In this document: positions 1 through 7,325 of the stretch, piece by piece
Layout of the letters: each line of letters opens with the position of its first letter
Numbering within the stretch: the stretch's first letter is position 1
Source of the DNA: Nitrosopumilales archaeon
GTDB taxonomy: Archaea > Thermoproteota > Nitrososphaeria > Nitrososphaerales > Nitrosopumilaceae
Direction: 5' to 3'
Assembly: GCA_016176745.1 (NCBI GenBank)
Contig: JACOWO010000062.1
Coordinates: 1-17,052 of the forward strand
DNA: 17,052 nt
Translations under genes and position numbers: made by a program
Notes under the pieces: model-generated
Databases searched by the model: none
What the model saw: the letters and a program-made list of their open reading frames with translations, nothing else
What the model was told of the DNA's origin: nothing

Positions 1-37
1 TAAGACTAGTTAGTTTCCTTACAATTTCGTTTTTCAT
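1..37 (-). CDS. Partial 5' end of an unidentified gene running off the left edge
   Basis: On the minus strand an ATG at 37 opens a frame that stays open for 12 codons to the window edge, beginning MKNEIVRKLTSL. A good archaeal TATA box (65-73) lies about 32 nt upstream of the ATG, which would put transcription start a few nt before it, as expected for a leaderless or short-leader gene. The fragment is too short to identify. The call rests on the promoter spacing and the open frame only, and could be chance. Confidence 0.4.
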   Translation of the reverse strand, partial: MKNEIVRKLTSL

Positions 38-64
38 GTTATTGTCGTTTTTGTTAAAAAATGA

Positions 65-73
65 GTATATAAG
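65..73 (-). promoter_or_regulatory. TATA box for the left-edge gene
   Basis: The minus strand reads CTTATATAC, centred about 32 nt before the ATG at 37. The core TATATA is symmetric and could also act on the plus strand, but no plus-strand gene follows within a useful distance. The remainder of 38-203, up to the end of the E1-like gene, is AT-rich and holds nothing else I can support. Confidence 0.4.
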
Positions 74-203
74 GCTAATGGACGTTTTGTTCACATTTTC
101 ACTTTATTATATGTAATTTTTATTCAGAGGGCAAACTTTGTAAGTTTTTTTGATCGACTGATGTAATATTTTTATTATTGGAGTTCTAGAATGGTTGCTG
201 CGT

Positions 204-1535
204 TTACCCTATTATTGAGGCTCTAAGAGCTTTGTATAAAGAAACTGCATCTTTTTCATCTTTTGTGCCTACTACAATGGCTGATCCTCTTTTCATGAAA
301 TTTATTGAAAGATCATTGGTTCTCAAAGAAAGTCCTAGCTCTCCAAGATTTTCTACTTTAAAGCCACTGTCTTTTGCAGTGTTTGATACTTTACTCATAT
401 CGAGTTGAAATGTAGTAGTAGGTGTGATAGAGAAAGTTCGTTTACCTCTGTTTCTACCACAAAGCTCCTCCACTAAAAGTTCGTCTTTTTGAATAATCTC
501 TGATTTTCCTGTTCCACACACTGGACACTCGTCTACCTTGAATGTTTTTGTGTATATAAAATCTAGATTTTCTAAATCAACATGTAATATTCTGTTTGCA
601 AGACTTGGCTTTTTTCCTGTAATTATTTTTACAGCTTCTGAAACTTCGATTCCACCAACTATAGAAAGAATTGATGGATGTACACCATCTATACTACATG
701 TTGGCATAGAGTCTTCATCCAATGCAGGAAAAATACAATAATAGCACGCACTTTTTTTTGGAAGAATTGTAAAGACTTGTCCTGATACTCCTACTGCAGC
801 ACCGGTTACAAATGGAATATTATTTTTTACACAGGCTTTGTTAAGAGAATATCGTGCATTGACACTATCTAGTGCATCAACTACTACATCACATCTATCC
901 ACAACATCAAGTGCAGTATAATCATTAACAGATACTGGTAATGCTTCAATTACAACATCTGGATTTAGTTTTTGTAATTTTCTTGCTGCAACTTCAACTT
1001 TTACTTGACCTATATCAGATTCATCAAACATTGTTTGGCGATGCAAGTTTGATAACTCAATTACATCTCTATCAACAATTCGCAATTTTCCAATACCCAT
1101 TGCCACAAGCCTTGTAGTGATTGGATTACCAAGACCACCTACTCCAACCACACAAACTTTGGCATTGCGAAGCTGTATCTGTCCTTGATAACCAATCTCT
1201 TCTAACATTATTTGTCTTGAATATCTGTCAAGATCTTTACTTGACAGCTCTAAGCCACCAGCTACTGCAGGCAGAATGTATACTTCATCACCATCCTTTA
1301 GTGATGCGTCTAATCCACCTACAAATTTTGCATTTTTTCCATTTATGTAGATGTTAATAAGAGAACGTGGAGTACCATCATCGTTTAACACTCTCCTTTT
1401 GAATTCATCACCCATATCATCGGAAATCTTAGAAAATGCTTCAACAAGCTTTGTGGCAGACATTGTAACTTTTTTTTCGCCTCCGCTCTTGTTTAGAACA
1501 GATGGAATAGTGAATGTTATGTTTGCCAATTTCAT
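204..1535 (-). CDS. MoaD/ThiS-like ubiquitin-fold domain fused to a ThiF/MoeB E1-like adenylyltransferase
   Basis: Family members adenylate the C-terminal glycine of a small sulfur-carrier or ubiquitin-like protein for molybdopterin, thiamine or tRNA thiolation. Residues 1-94 look like a MoaD-type beta-grasp domain ending in AVAGG (Gly93-Gly94). The E1 domain follows: DRYSRQIML at 103-111, nucleotide loop GVGGLG at 131-136, zinc cysteines C264/C267 and C337/C340, and C280 just before a GVHPSILSIVGG stretch, aligned with the ThiF active-site Cys. A C-terminal part (about 345-443) contains ELCGRNRG, reminiscent of the LCGR motif of some ThiF proteins; no rhodanese domain is seen. Its ATG overlaps the threonine synthase stop (ATGA), so the two are probably co-translated. 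Whether it serves molybdopterin, thiamine or protein modification cannot be told from sequence alone. Confidence 0.85.
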   Translation of the reverse strand: MKLANITFTIPSVLNKSGGEKKVTMSATKLVEAFSKISDDMGDEFKRRVLNDDGTPRSLINIYINGKNAKFVGGLDASLKDGDEVYILPAVAGGLELSSKDLDRYSRQIMLEEIGYQGQIQLRNAKVCVVGVGGLGNPITTRLVAMGIGKLRIVDRDVIELSNLHRQTMFDESDIGQVKVEVAARKLQKLNPDVVIEALPVSVNDYTALDVVDRCDVVVDALDSVNARYSLNKACVKNNIPFVTGAAVGVSGQVFTILPKKSACYYCIFPALDEDSMPTCSIDGVHPSILSIVGGIEVSEAVKIITGKKPSLANRILHVDLENLDFIYTKTFKVDECPVCGTGKSEIIQKDELLVEELCGRNRGKRTFSITPTTTFQLDMSKVSNTAKDSGFKVENLGELGLSLRTNDLSINFMKRGSAIVVGTKDEKDAVSLYKALRASIIG

Positions 1536-2743
1536 CGTATCCTTACAGAAATTTTTGCGATGTCAGGTTGCATAACTTGTGGTTTTGGTAATACTTCCAT
1601 TAATGACTCTGTTGCCTTTAATCCATTTCCTGTTACATAACATATTGTAGTATCGTTTTTGTCTATATGTCCATCCTCAACCATCTTTTTCAAAACCGCA
1701 ACTGCTACTCCTCCTGCTGGTTCTGTAAACACACCTTCTGTCTTTGCAAGTAAAAGTATTGCATCAAGTATCTCTTTGTTGTTTGACTCTTCTGCATGAC
1801 CGTTATATTGTTTTAATCGTTTTAACACGTAACGACCATCACCAGGATCACCTATTGCTAAACTTTTTGCTATTGTGTTTGGATTTTCAACAGGTACAAC
1901 ATCGTTACTTTTTTTCTTAAATGCATCAACAATTGGGGCACATCCTGTTGGTTGAGCTGCAACTATATGCATTTTTGATACATCGTTTAACAGTGAAATC
2001 GTTTGTAATTCCTCAAATCCTTTGCAAATTGCATTAAGCATTGCCCCACTACCAACAGGAATTATAAGCTGATCTGGGACTTGCCATCCGAGTTGTTCTG
2101 CAACCTCAAATGCTAATGTTTTTGATCCTTCTACATAATATGATCTCATGTTAATGTTAACGATTCCAATTCCTTTACTATCACCAATTTGTGCAGCTAT
2201 TCGATTTGAATCATCATAAGTACCATCCACTGCAATAAATTCAGCTCCGTATGATAGCGCTTGTACAATTTTGGCATGTTCAATATCACTTGGTGCAAAT
2301 ACATAACATGGAAGTCCACCCTTTGCTGCATGTGCCGCTGTTGCAGCTGCCAAGTTTCCAGTTGATGCACAACCAACAGCAGATAAGCCGAACTCTTTTG
2401 CTTTAGAAATAGCAATACCTGCAGGTCTATCTTTAAATGAAAATGTTGGATTTACAGAGTCATTTTTGATGTAAAGATTATTCAGGCCCAGTTTTTCTCC
2501 TAGTTTTTCTGCCTTTATTAAAGGGGTCATACCTGCATTAATGCTTACTATGTTTGCTTTGTTCTGTATTGGAAGTAATTCAAAATATCGCCAGTATGTA
2601 TGTTCACGATTTGTAAATGTATTCTTGTTTACCACAGGAAAATCATATTTTACATCTAATGGACCAAAACAATCATCACACACATATTTGAAGATGGGTT
2701 CAAATGCCTTTTTGCATTCTCTACACTCTAGAGATATAGTCAT
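1532..2743 (-). CDS. thrC: Threonine synthase
   Basis: This PLP enzyme converts O-phosphohomoserine to threonine and phosphate in the cytoplasm. The 403-residue protein starts with a zinc-ribbon-like segment (C7, C10, C22, C25) as in many archaeal threonine synthases. The PLP lysine is K104 in NPTFSFKDRPAG, and a GSGA phosphate-binding turn lies in IPVGSGAMLNA. The ATG start follows a TATA-like element by about 30 nt. It is first in a two-gene operon with the ubiquitin-like/E1 fusion, overlapping it by 4 nt. Related fold-type II enzymes such as cysteate or cysteine synthases share the fold, but the zinc ribbon plus SFKDRP favours threonine synthase. Confidence 0.92.
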   Translation of the reverse strand: MTISLECRECKKAFEPIFKYVCDDCFGPLDVKYDFPVVNKNTFTNREHTYWRYFELLPIQNKANIVSINAGMTPLIKAEKLGEKLGLNNLYIKNDSVNPTFSFKDRPAGIAISKAKEFGLSAVGCASTGNLAAATAAHAAKGGLPCYVFAPSDIEHAKIVQALSYGAEFIAVDGTYDDSNRIAAQIGDSKGIGIVNINMRSYYVEGSKTLAFEVAEQLGWQVPDQLIIPVGSGAMLNAICKGFEELQTISLLNDVSKMHIVAAQPTGCAPIVDAFKKKSNDVVPVENPNTIAKSLAIGDPGDGRYVLKRLKQYNGHAEESNNKEILDAILLLAKTEGVFTEPAGGVAVAVLKKMVEDGHIDKNDTTICYVTGNGLKATESLMEVLPKPQVMQPDIAKISVRIR

Positions 2744-2768
2744 ATTGTTTTTTCCTATCTATTGTATT

Positions 2769-2776
2769 GATAAAAA
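2769..2776 (-). promoter_or_regulatory. Putative TATA box for thrC
   Basis: The minus strand reads TTTTTATC about 30 nt before the thrC ATG, placing transcription start close to the start codon. The match to the archaeal box A consensus is only moderate. Confidence 0.35.
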
Positions 2777-2790
2777 GTCCTAATATCAAG

Positions 2791-2805
2791 TTAAGTATTA
2801 CTTAA
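2791..2805. promoter_or_regulatory. 15-nt palindrome, candidate operator
   Basis: TTAAGTATTACTTAA has two perfect 7-nt arms around one central base. It lies in the divergent intergenic region, about 15 bp upstream of the thrC TATA-like element. This is a typical position for an archaeal dimeric transcription factor. No regulator can be named. Confidence 0.35.
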
Positions 2806-2856
2806 TTTCACAAGTCAATAAGTTTAATGATATAAAATGATTATTGTAGTAATAAG

Positions 2857-2866
2857 AAATATATTT
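2857..2866 (+). promoter_or_regulatory. Putative TATA box for the small membrane protein gene
   Basis: AAATATATTT lies about 40 nt before the ATG at 2903, predicting a transcript with a leader of roughly 15 nt. Confidence 0.4.
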
Positions 2867-2902
2867 GAAAAACTAAAGTGATGAAAATGATTTCAGTTTA
2901 AT

Positions 2903-3373
2903 ATGGAAAAAAAATTCACTTCTATTATAATAGCTGGTGTAGTAGTAGCTACAGTAGCTGTATTGATATATTTTGCTAGTCAAGAAATACAAAAATCACA
3001 TGATGAGGGTTTTGAATGGTTAACGTCTGGTCCCTTCTCAGTACAAAATTATCAACATAGATTAGGTGAAAATATTTTCATTGTAGCATATGGAATTGCG
3101 CCTAATGAAAAAGGCGTAATCAGAGTATTTACTCCAAAAAACATAGAGTACATTAGTTATCTATTTGATGGATCAGTGAAATCACAGTTTAATGTTTATT
3201 TCAAGCCAGATACTGTAGGAAAAAAAGACAGGTGTAGTACTGAGGATTTTGTTGGAGTATGGACAATGAAGTTTGAAGGTGTACCATATCCACCGATTCA
3301 ATTTGAATTTATCAATGAGTTTATAGAAGGTGGAGAGGCTGACATTATAGATTTATGTAAAGATGTTACTTAG
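2903..3373 (+). CDS. Membrane-anchored protein of unknown function
   Basis: I do not recognise this 156-residue protein. Residues 1-4 are charged (MEKK), followed by a hydrophobic helix at about 7-25 rich in Ile, Val and Ala, consistent with an N-terminal membrane anchor or uncleaved signal. The rest (about 30-156) is soluble and beta-rich in appearance, probably outside the membrane. It has two cysteines (C111, C152) that could form a disulfide. The ATG lies downstream of a plausible TATA box. The 3' end overlaps the end of hisI by 21 nt in convergent orientation, so the last seven codons are shared with the opposite gene. It is oriented against all its neighbours and is unlikely to belong to the his operon. 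Confidence 0.7.
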   Translation: MEKKFTSIIIAGVVVATVAVLIYFASQEIQKSHDEGFEWLTSGPFSVQNYQHRLGENIFIVAYGIAPNEKGVIRVFTPKNIEYISYLFDGSVKSQFNVYFKPDTVGKKDRCSTEDFVGVWTMKFEGVPYPPIQFEFINEFIEGGEADIIDLCKDVT

Positions 3374-3700
3374 CGTATTGTGAAAACAATTTTTTTGTCC
3401 TGTATGACATGCTGGTCCTGATGGGTCTACTAAATAAATAATAGCATCAAAATCACAATCAACAAGAATCTTTTTTACTTTTTGTACATTTCCTGATTCT
3501 TCACCCTTCATCCATAATTTTTTTCGTGAACGACTCCAAAACCATGAATTTCCAGTTTTTTGTGTTAGCTCAAGTGATTCTTTATTTGCGTATGCCAAAG
3601 TCAAAACTTCGTTGGTATTAATGTCTTGTACTATTACTGGTATCAGACCATTTTCTTTTTGAAAATCAATTTCATCAATTGTTTTTTCCATCGTTTTCAC
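3353..3700 (-). CDS. hisI: Phosphoribosyl-AMP cyclohydrolase
   Basis: HisI opens the adenine ring of PR-AMP in the third step of histidine synthesis and is a zinc/magnesium enzyme. The 115 residues are the usual size for a stand-alone HisI without a HisE domain. Signature segments include WSRSRKKLW (55-63), KGEESGNVQ (65-73), DCDFDA (81-86; C82 and aspartates) and GPACHTGQKNCF (95-106; C98, C105). It is last in the his operon, 23 nt after hisF. The start could be M1 or M4. Its 3' end overlaps the convergent membrane-protein gene by 21 nt, and no HisE domain is fused or adjacent. Confidence 0.93.
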   Translation of the reverse strand: MKTMEKTIDEIDFQKENGLIPVIVQDINTNEVLTLAYANKESLELTQKTGNSWFWSRSRKKLWMKGEESGNVQKVKKILVDCDFDAIIYLVDPSGPACHTGQKNCFHNTLSNIFT

Positions 3701-3723
3701 TATTTTATAGTTGGAATTTTACT

Positions 3724-4527
3724 TTATAATCTTACAGGAATACCATTTTTTTTAAGATATTTTTTTACTCTATCTACTGAATGAGTTTCATAGTGAAATA
3801 TTGATGCTGCTAATGCAGCTTCTACATTTGATTTTTTAAAAACATCTAACATGTGTTCTGGTTTTCCACAGCCACCTGATGCAATTACAGGAATAGCCAC
3901 AGCATCAACTATTGCCTGTGTAAGTTTAATATCGTAGCCATCTTTTGTTCCATCTCTATCTATGCTTGTTAGTAAGATTTCACCCGCTCCCAATTCATCT
4001 ACTTTTTTTGCCCATTTGATTGCATCAAATCCAGTTGCATATTTTCCACCATAAATAAAAACTTCAAACCAATATTGTCTATTACCATCAGAAAAGATGT
4101 TTTTTCCTTTTTCTGTGGTGTAATTTCGTTTTGCATCAATTGCAACGACAACACATTGTCTACCGAATTGTTGCATTAATTGTGTGATTATTTGTGGATT
4201 TTTTACAGCACCTGTGTTTATTGCAACCTTGTCTGCACCACAAAGTAATATGTCACGTGCATTCTGAAGTGTGTTTACCCCTCCACCTACAGTAAATGGA
4301 ATATCAATTACTCGTGCAACTTTAGTTACAAGAACTTTGATTGTCTCGCGTCTTTCTTCAGAAGCTGTAATATCAAGAAAGACAAGCTCATCTGCCCCTT
4401 CTCTGCTATATTTTTCAGCAAGTGAGACAGGATCACCTGCATCCTTAATTGAAGAAAAGTGTAGTCCTTTCACAACACGGCCATTTGCAATGTCAAGACA
4501 CGGAATTATTCTTTTTGTTAGTGTCAT
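3724..4527 (-). CDS. hisF: Imidazole glycerol phosphate synthase, cyclase subunit
   Basis: HisF is the TIM-barrel cyclase that uses ammonia from HisH to form imidazole glycerol phosphate and AICAR from PRFAR. The 267-residue protein has the expected catalytic aspartates: D12 in IIPCLDI and D131 in VAIDAKR. It also has phosphate-binding glycine turns at VGGGV (80-84) and ASGGC. ADKVAIN (98-104) includes the lysine known from other HisF proteins to gate the ammonia channel. The ATG overlaps the hisA stop (ATGA). Its partner HisH in the same operon is unusually short, while HisF itself looks complete. Confidence 0.96.
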   Translation of the reverse strand: MTLTKRIIPCLDIANGRVVKGLHFSSIKDAGDPVSLAEKYSREGADELVFLDITASEERRETIKVLVTKVARVIDIPFTVGGGVNTLQNARDILLCGADKVAINTGAVKNPQIITQLMQQFGRQCVVVAIDAKRNYTTEKGKNIFSDGNRQYWFEVFIYGGKYATGFDAIKWAKKVDELGAGEILLTSIDRDGTKDGYDIKLTQAIVDAVAIPVIASGGCGKPEHMLDVFKKSNVEAALAASIFHYETHSVDRVKKYLKKNGIPVRL

Positions 4528-5231
4528 GCTATCCTCTTTGCCTCCTCGATCAAAATTTTGTTTTCATAAAGTGCTTTTCCTAAAATAACACCGTATGCAT
4601 TACAGTTTTTAACTTGTAATACATCATTAATATTTGATATTCCACCGCTCGCAATAATTTTTGTGCCCTTGATATTGCATGCTTTTTGCAAAAATTCCAA
4701 ATCTGGTCCCTCTAATGTACCATCTCTGTTCACATTAGTCAGTAAAAATTCATAAAATCCTATTTCTAAAAACTCATTTATTCCTTCAATCAAATTTGTT
4801 CCTGTATTTTTTTGCCAGCCATCAACTACTATTTTCCCATTAACATGATCTACCGATATTATTATTCTATCATTACCAAAATCTGACAAAAGTTTTTTCA
4901 AGATTTGTTTGTTTGTGAAGGCAAGTGTACCCAATACCACCTTTGATGCAATGTTTAGCGCCTCAGTAATTGCAGCTTCATCTCTCAATCCCCCTGCTAC
5001 TTGAACAGGAATTGACAGTTCTTTGACAATATTTTTTACTAGTTCCCAATTAGAGCCTATTCCTAGTGTTGCGTCAAGATCTACCAAGTGAATAAGGTCT
5101 GCGCCGGATTTTTCCCATTGTTTTGCAATTTTTATAGGTTCATCACTGTAAATTGTTTTTTTTTCTGGTTGACCTTTGATTAATCGTACTACCTTTCCTT
5201 CCATGAGGTCAATTGCTGGAATTATTTTCAT
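4524..5231 (-). CDS. hisA: ProFAR isomerase (HisA)
   Basis: HisA isomerises ProFAR to PRFAR; it is a TIM barrel related to HisF. The 235 residues are of normal length. Catalytic aspartates are D8 in IIPAIDLMEG and D128 in IISVDHVNGK. Phosphate-binding turns are AGGLRD (79-84) and ASGGI, with NRDGTLEGPD before the latter. The ATG overlaps the hisH stop and the stop overlaps the hisF ATG, both as ATGA, so hisH, hisA and hisF should be translated together. Confidence 0.95.
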   Translation of the reverse strand: MKIIPAIDLMEGKVVRLIKGQPEKKTIYSDEPIKIAKQWEKSGADLIHLVDLDATLGIGSNWELVKNIVKELSIPVQVAGGLRDEAAITEALNIASKVVLGTLAFTNKQILKKLLSDFGNDRIIISVDHVNGKIVVDGWQKNTGTNLIEGINEFLEIGFYEFLLTNVNRDGTLEGPDLEFLQKACNIKGTKIIASGGISNINDVLQVKNCNAYGVILGKALYENKILIEEAKRIA

Positions 5232-5734
5232 TTTTTACACACGTTTAGAAAGTTTTGAATCATCATGGCACCAGCTTGACCAGATTTTTCTGGATGAAAT
5301 TGTGTGCCAAAGAATGTATCATTCTCCACTACTGCAGGTACTTGAATTCCGTAATCAGCATCAGCTACAATAATTGTATCATTTTCTGGTTTGACCCTGT
5401 ATGAGTGAACAAAATAAACCCAAGATCCGTCCTTGATGCCTTCCAAAATTTTGCTTTGCTGTTTTATCTGAATGTAAAACATTTCCATTCCAAGACATAT
5501 ACCTAAAACTGGAACTTTGTCTTTTACAAATTCGTTGAATTGTTTTTTTGAACGTTCACGAATGCTCTTGATTGCAGGATCAAAGTTTCCAACACCAGGT
5601 AAAATCAGGCCAGAATAATTATTTGGATTATCAAAGCTTGTTATAACATCTACGTCTGCATTGTTTTTTTCAAGTGAGTTTTTTAAGCTAAAAATATTTC
5701 CTGCTCCATAGTCAAATATTGCTACTTTGACCAT
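5228..5734 (-). CDS. hisH: Imidazole glycerol phosphate synthase, glutaminase subunit with an internal deletion
   Basis: HisH hydrolyses glutamine and passes ammonia to HisF. The triad is present: C80 in LGICLG, H147 and E149 in TQFHPEK. The oxyanion-region motif PGVG is at 46-49. At 168 residues it is clearly short; the family is usually about 200. From memory of Thermotoga maritima HisH, the Cys-His distance is 94 residues (C84 to H178); here it is 67. Sequence passes directly from GMEMF (82-86) to YIQIKQQSKILEG, which resembles the region just after PHMGWN in other HisH proteins. About 30-34 residues containing the PHMGWN segment are missing, with the junction near 5476. The frame is intact. 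It overlaps hisB by 1 nt (TAATG) and hisA by 4 nt. It could be a true variant, a damaged allele or an assembly deletion. Confidence 0.9.
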   Translation of the reverse strand: MVKVAIFDYGAGNIFSLKNSLEKNNADVDVITSFDNPNNYSGLILPGVGNFDPAIKSIRERSKKQFNEFVKDKVPVLGICLGMEMFYIQIKQQSKILEGIKDGSWVYFVHSYRVKPENDTIIVADADYGIQVPAVVENDTFFGTQFHPEKSGQAGAMMIQNFLNVCKK

Positions 5735-6321
5735 TACATTGCGCCCTTTGTGCTTGGAATTCCTTTTTGCTTTTTGTCTTTAGCTGATGCTAGTCTAAAC
5801 GCAACAGCAAGTGACTTTATTGCGGATTCTACTTTGTGGTGATCATTTTCTCCATACTTGACACTTACGTGGATACAGCTGTTAAGATTCTGGATCAGAG
5901 ACTGGAAAAAGTGTTCAATGTCCTCTTTTGATATACCTTCAATTTGATTTCGTTTCATGCTCAAGCTGAGCTTTCCATATTGTCGTTTTACAAGATCTAT
6001 TGAGACTTCAGATAATGACTCATCCATTGGTACTGATGCATATCCAAATCGTGCAATACCTACTCTGTTTCCAAGTGCTTTATCGATACATGAGCCGATT
6101 GTTATTGCAGTATCTTCGATGAGGTGGTGGTCTATGTTGTCTAGCGACTTTGCCTTTATACTAAGATCAATCATAGAGTGTTTTCCAAATGATGTTATCA
6201 GGTGATCAAGAAAGCTAATTCCTGTGTTTGCCAAAATTTTTCCTGTTCCATCCAAGTTTACACTAGCCACAACGCTTGTTTCCTTTGTTTGTCGTTTAAT
6301 TTGTGCAGTTCTTGCTTTCAT
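5734..6321 (-). CDS. hisB: Imidazoleglycerol-phosphate dehydratase
   Basis: HisB dehydrates imidazole glycerol phosphate to imidazole acetol phosphate with a manganese centre. The 195-residue protein is the stand-alone dehydratase, with no fused phosphatase domain. Metal-binding motifs are visible: [12 protein letters not shown] (37-48), [13 protein letters not shown] (64-76), MDES, and [10 protein letters not shown] near the C-terminus, which ends in the typical STKGAM. The gap to the upstream HAD gene is 29 nt and carries a palindrome. It ends TAATG into hisH. Confidence 0.96.
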   Translation of the reverse strand: MKARTAQIKRQTKETSVVASVNLDGTGKILANTGISFLDHLITSFGKHSMIDLSIKAKSLDNIDHHLIEDTAITIGSCIDKALGNRVGIARFGYASVPMDESLSEVSIDLVKRQYGKLSLSMKRNQIEGISKEDIEHFFQSLIQNLNSCIHVSVKYGENDHHKVESAIKSLAVAFRLASAKDKKQKGIPSTKGAM

Positions 6322-6338
6322 GTAAAATCACTCTGAGA

Positions 6339-6353
6339 TGAGAATTATTCTCA
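6339..6353. promoter_or_regulatory. 15-nt palindrome at the HAD/hisB junction
   Basis: TGAGAATTATTCTCA has perfect 7-nt arms around one base. It covers the stop codon of the HAD gene and ends 17 nt before the hisB ATG. As DNA it resembles a 7-1-7 repressor site; as RNA it could form a 5-bp hairpin with a 5-nt loop. Either role is inferred. Confidence 0.35.
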
Positions 6354-7325
6354 AACCAGATTTAATGCCTTCGGAAGCAAATCAATTGATTGTAATATCA
6401 TTGGAGTGTTTTTTTGTTCAAAAAAGATTCTCTTTGATTCATATGATTTGCTTGTTCCAAATATTGCACAAAATATAGTATCATAACCATTTTCTGTTAC
6501 TTTTTTTGCCATGATATAATCTTCCATCGAATCTCCAACATAAAGACAGCATGCTGAGTCAAGTCCACGAATTGATTTAATCAGGGGTTGAGGGTTTGGT
6601 TTTGCAAGATCTCGCGACTCATCTTCTAAAAATGCAGAGTTTCTTAGATCAAATTCGTCTAAAAGATTTCCAAGTGTATATCTTATCGATTCTCTGCCTC
6701 GTCCGGTAACAATTGCAAGTTTGTTTTTAAATTTCTTCTTTAATACTGCAACCAGATCTTTTTTCAAAAGATTTACATCATTTTCTATGAGACCTTGTCC
6801 GGAAAACCGGGATTGTTTTTTAAATAGTTTGTAATATAATTCTGATCCATAAAACATCTGATCAAATACTGAATAAAGTAAATTGGCATCATGTGATCCA
6901 GGATAATCTAATTTTTTTGTAATATCAGAAATGTCGACAGGTAAATTTGCAATATATTTTTCAATGGATTTTATTCCGGTTTGATCTGCATTATTTATTA
7001 CATCAAAAAGAAATTTTTGTGCGGGTATTTTCATTCTGTTTGCAGCAACAAGTGATAAAATGGAAGCATAGGTAACGTCAACTTCATCATTAAAGCCACC
7101 TGTTGACTTGAAGCCTTCGATTATATCTGATGTTATTGAAAGTGAATTTTCAATGCCAAACTCTTTTAGAAAATATTTTGTTACCTCCTTTATTGTAAGG
7201 TCATAAGACATTGTAATGTCAATTAAGACACCATCACAGTCAAAAATTATTGTATCAATTTTTTTTATTTTATCAAGTATTGTATCTTGAATAAAAATAC
7301 CGTTTTCAATTTTTTGCAAAGTCAT
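6351..7325 (-). CDS. HAD-superfamily phosphatase in the his operon; candidate histidinol-phosphatase
   Basis: A 324-residue HAD hydrolase. Motif I is FDCDGV (28-33; nucleophile D29, acid D31). Motif II is IVTGRGRE (205-212; T207). Motif III is the lysine in AKPNP (K242). Motif IV is GDSMEDY (264-270; D265, D269). Between motifs I and II lies a long insert (about 40-195), a C1-type helical cap that usually sets substrate specificity. The gene sits between hisC and hisB, overlapping hisC by 4 nt (ATGA). Histidinol phosphate is made by HisC and its dephosphorylation must precede HisD. No PHP-type (HisK-like) or HisB-fused phosphatase is in the window, so this is the natural candidate for the missing step. 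The HAD assignment is secure; the substrate is inferred from context. Confidence 0.85.
   Translation of the reverse strand: MTLQKIENGIFIQDTILDKIKKIDTIIFDCDGVLIDITMSYDLTIKEVTKYFLKEFGIENSLSITSDIIEGFKSTGGFNDEVDVTYASILSLVAANRMKIPAQKFLFDVINNADQTGIKSIEKYIANLPVDISDITKKLDYPGSHDANLLYSVFDQMFYGSELYYKLFKKQSRFSGQGLIENDVNLLKKDLVAVLKKKFKNKLAIVTGRGRESIRYTLGNLLDEFDLRNSAFLEDESRDLAKPNPQPLIKSIRGLDSACCLYVGDSMEDYIMAKKVTENGYDTIFCAIFGTSKSYESKRIFFEQKNTPMILQSIDLLPKALNLV

Noticed and set aside
1..203. Possible small RNA driven by the TATATA element on the plus strand
   Set aside because: The same element fits better as a minus-strand promoter for the frame starting at 37; no stable stem or T-run marks an RNA end on the plus strand.
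538..1575. Several plus-strand open frames of 60-80 codons opposite the E1-like gene
   Set aside because: They lie wholly or mostly within a well-supported gene on the other strand, have no family motifs or promoters, and look like chance frames.
5228..5734. hisH as a pseudogene
   Set aside because: The frame is open end to end, the catalytic triad is intact and both overlaps with hisB and hisA are preserved, so it is kept as a coding gene with an internal deletion.
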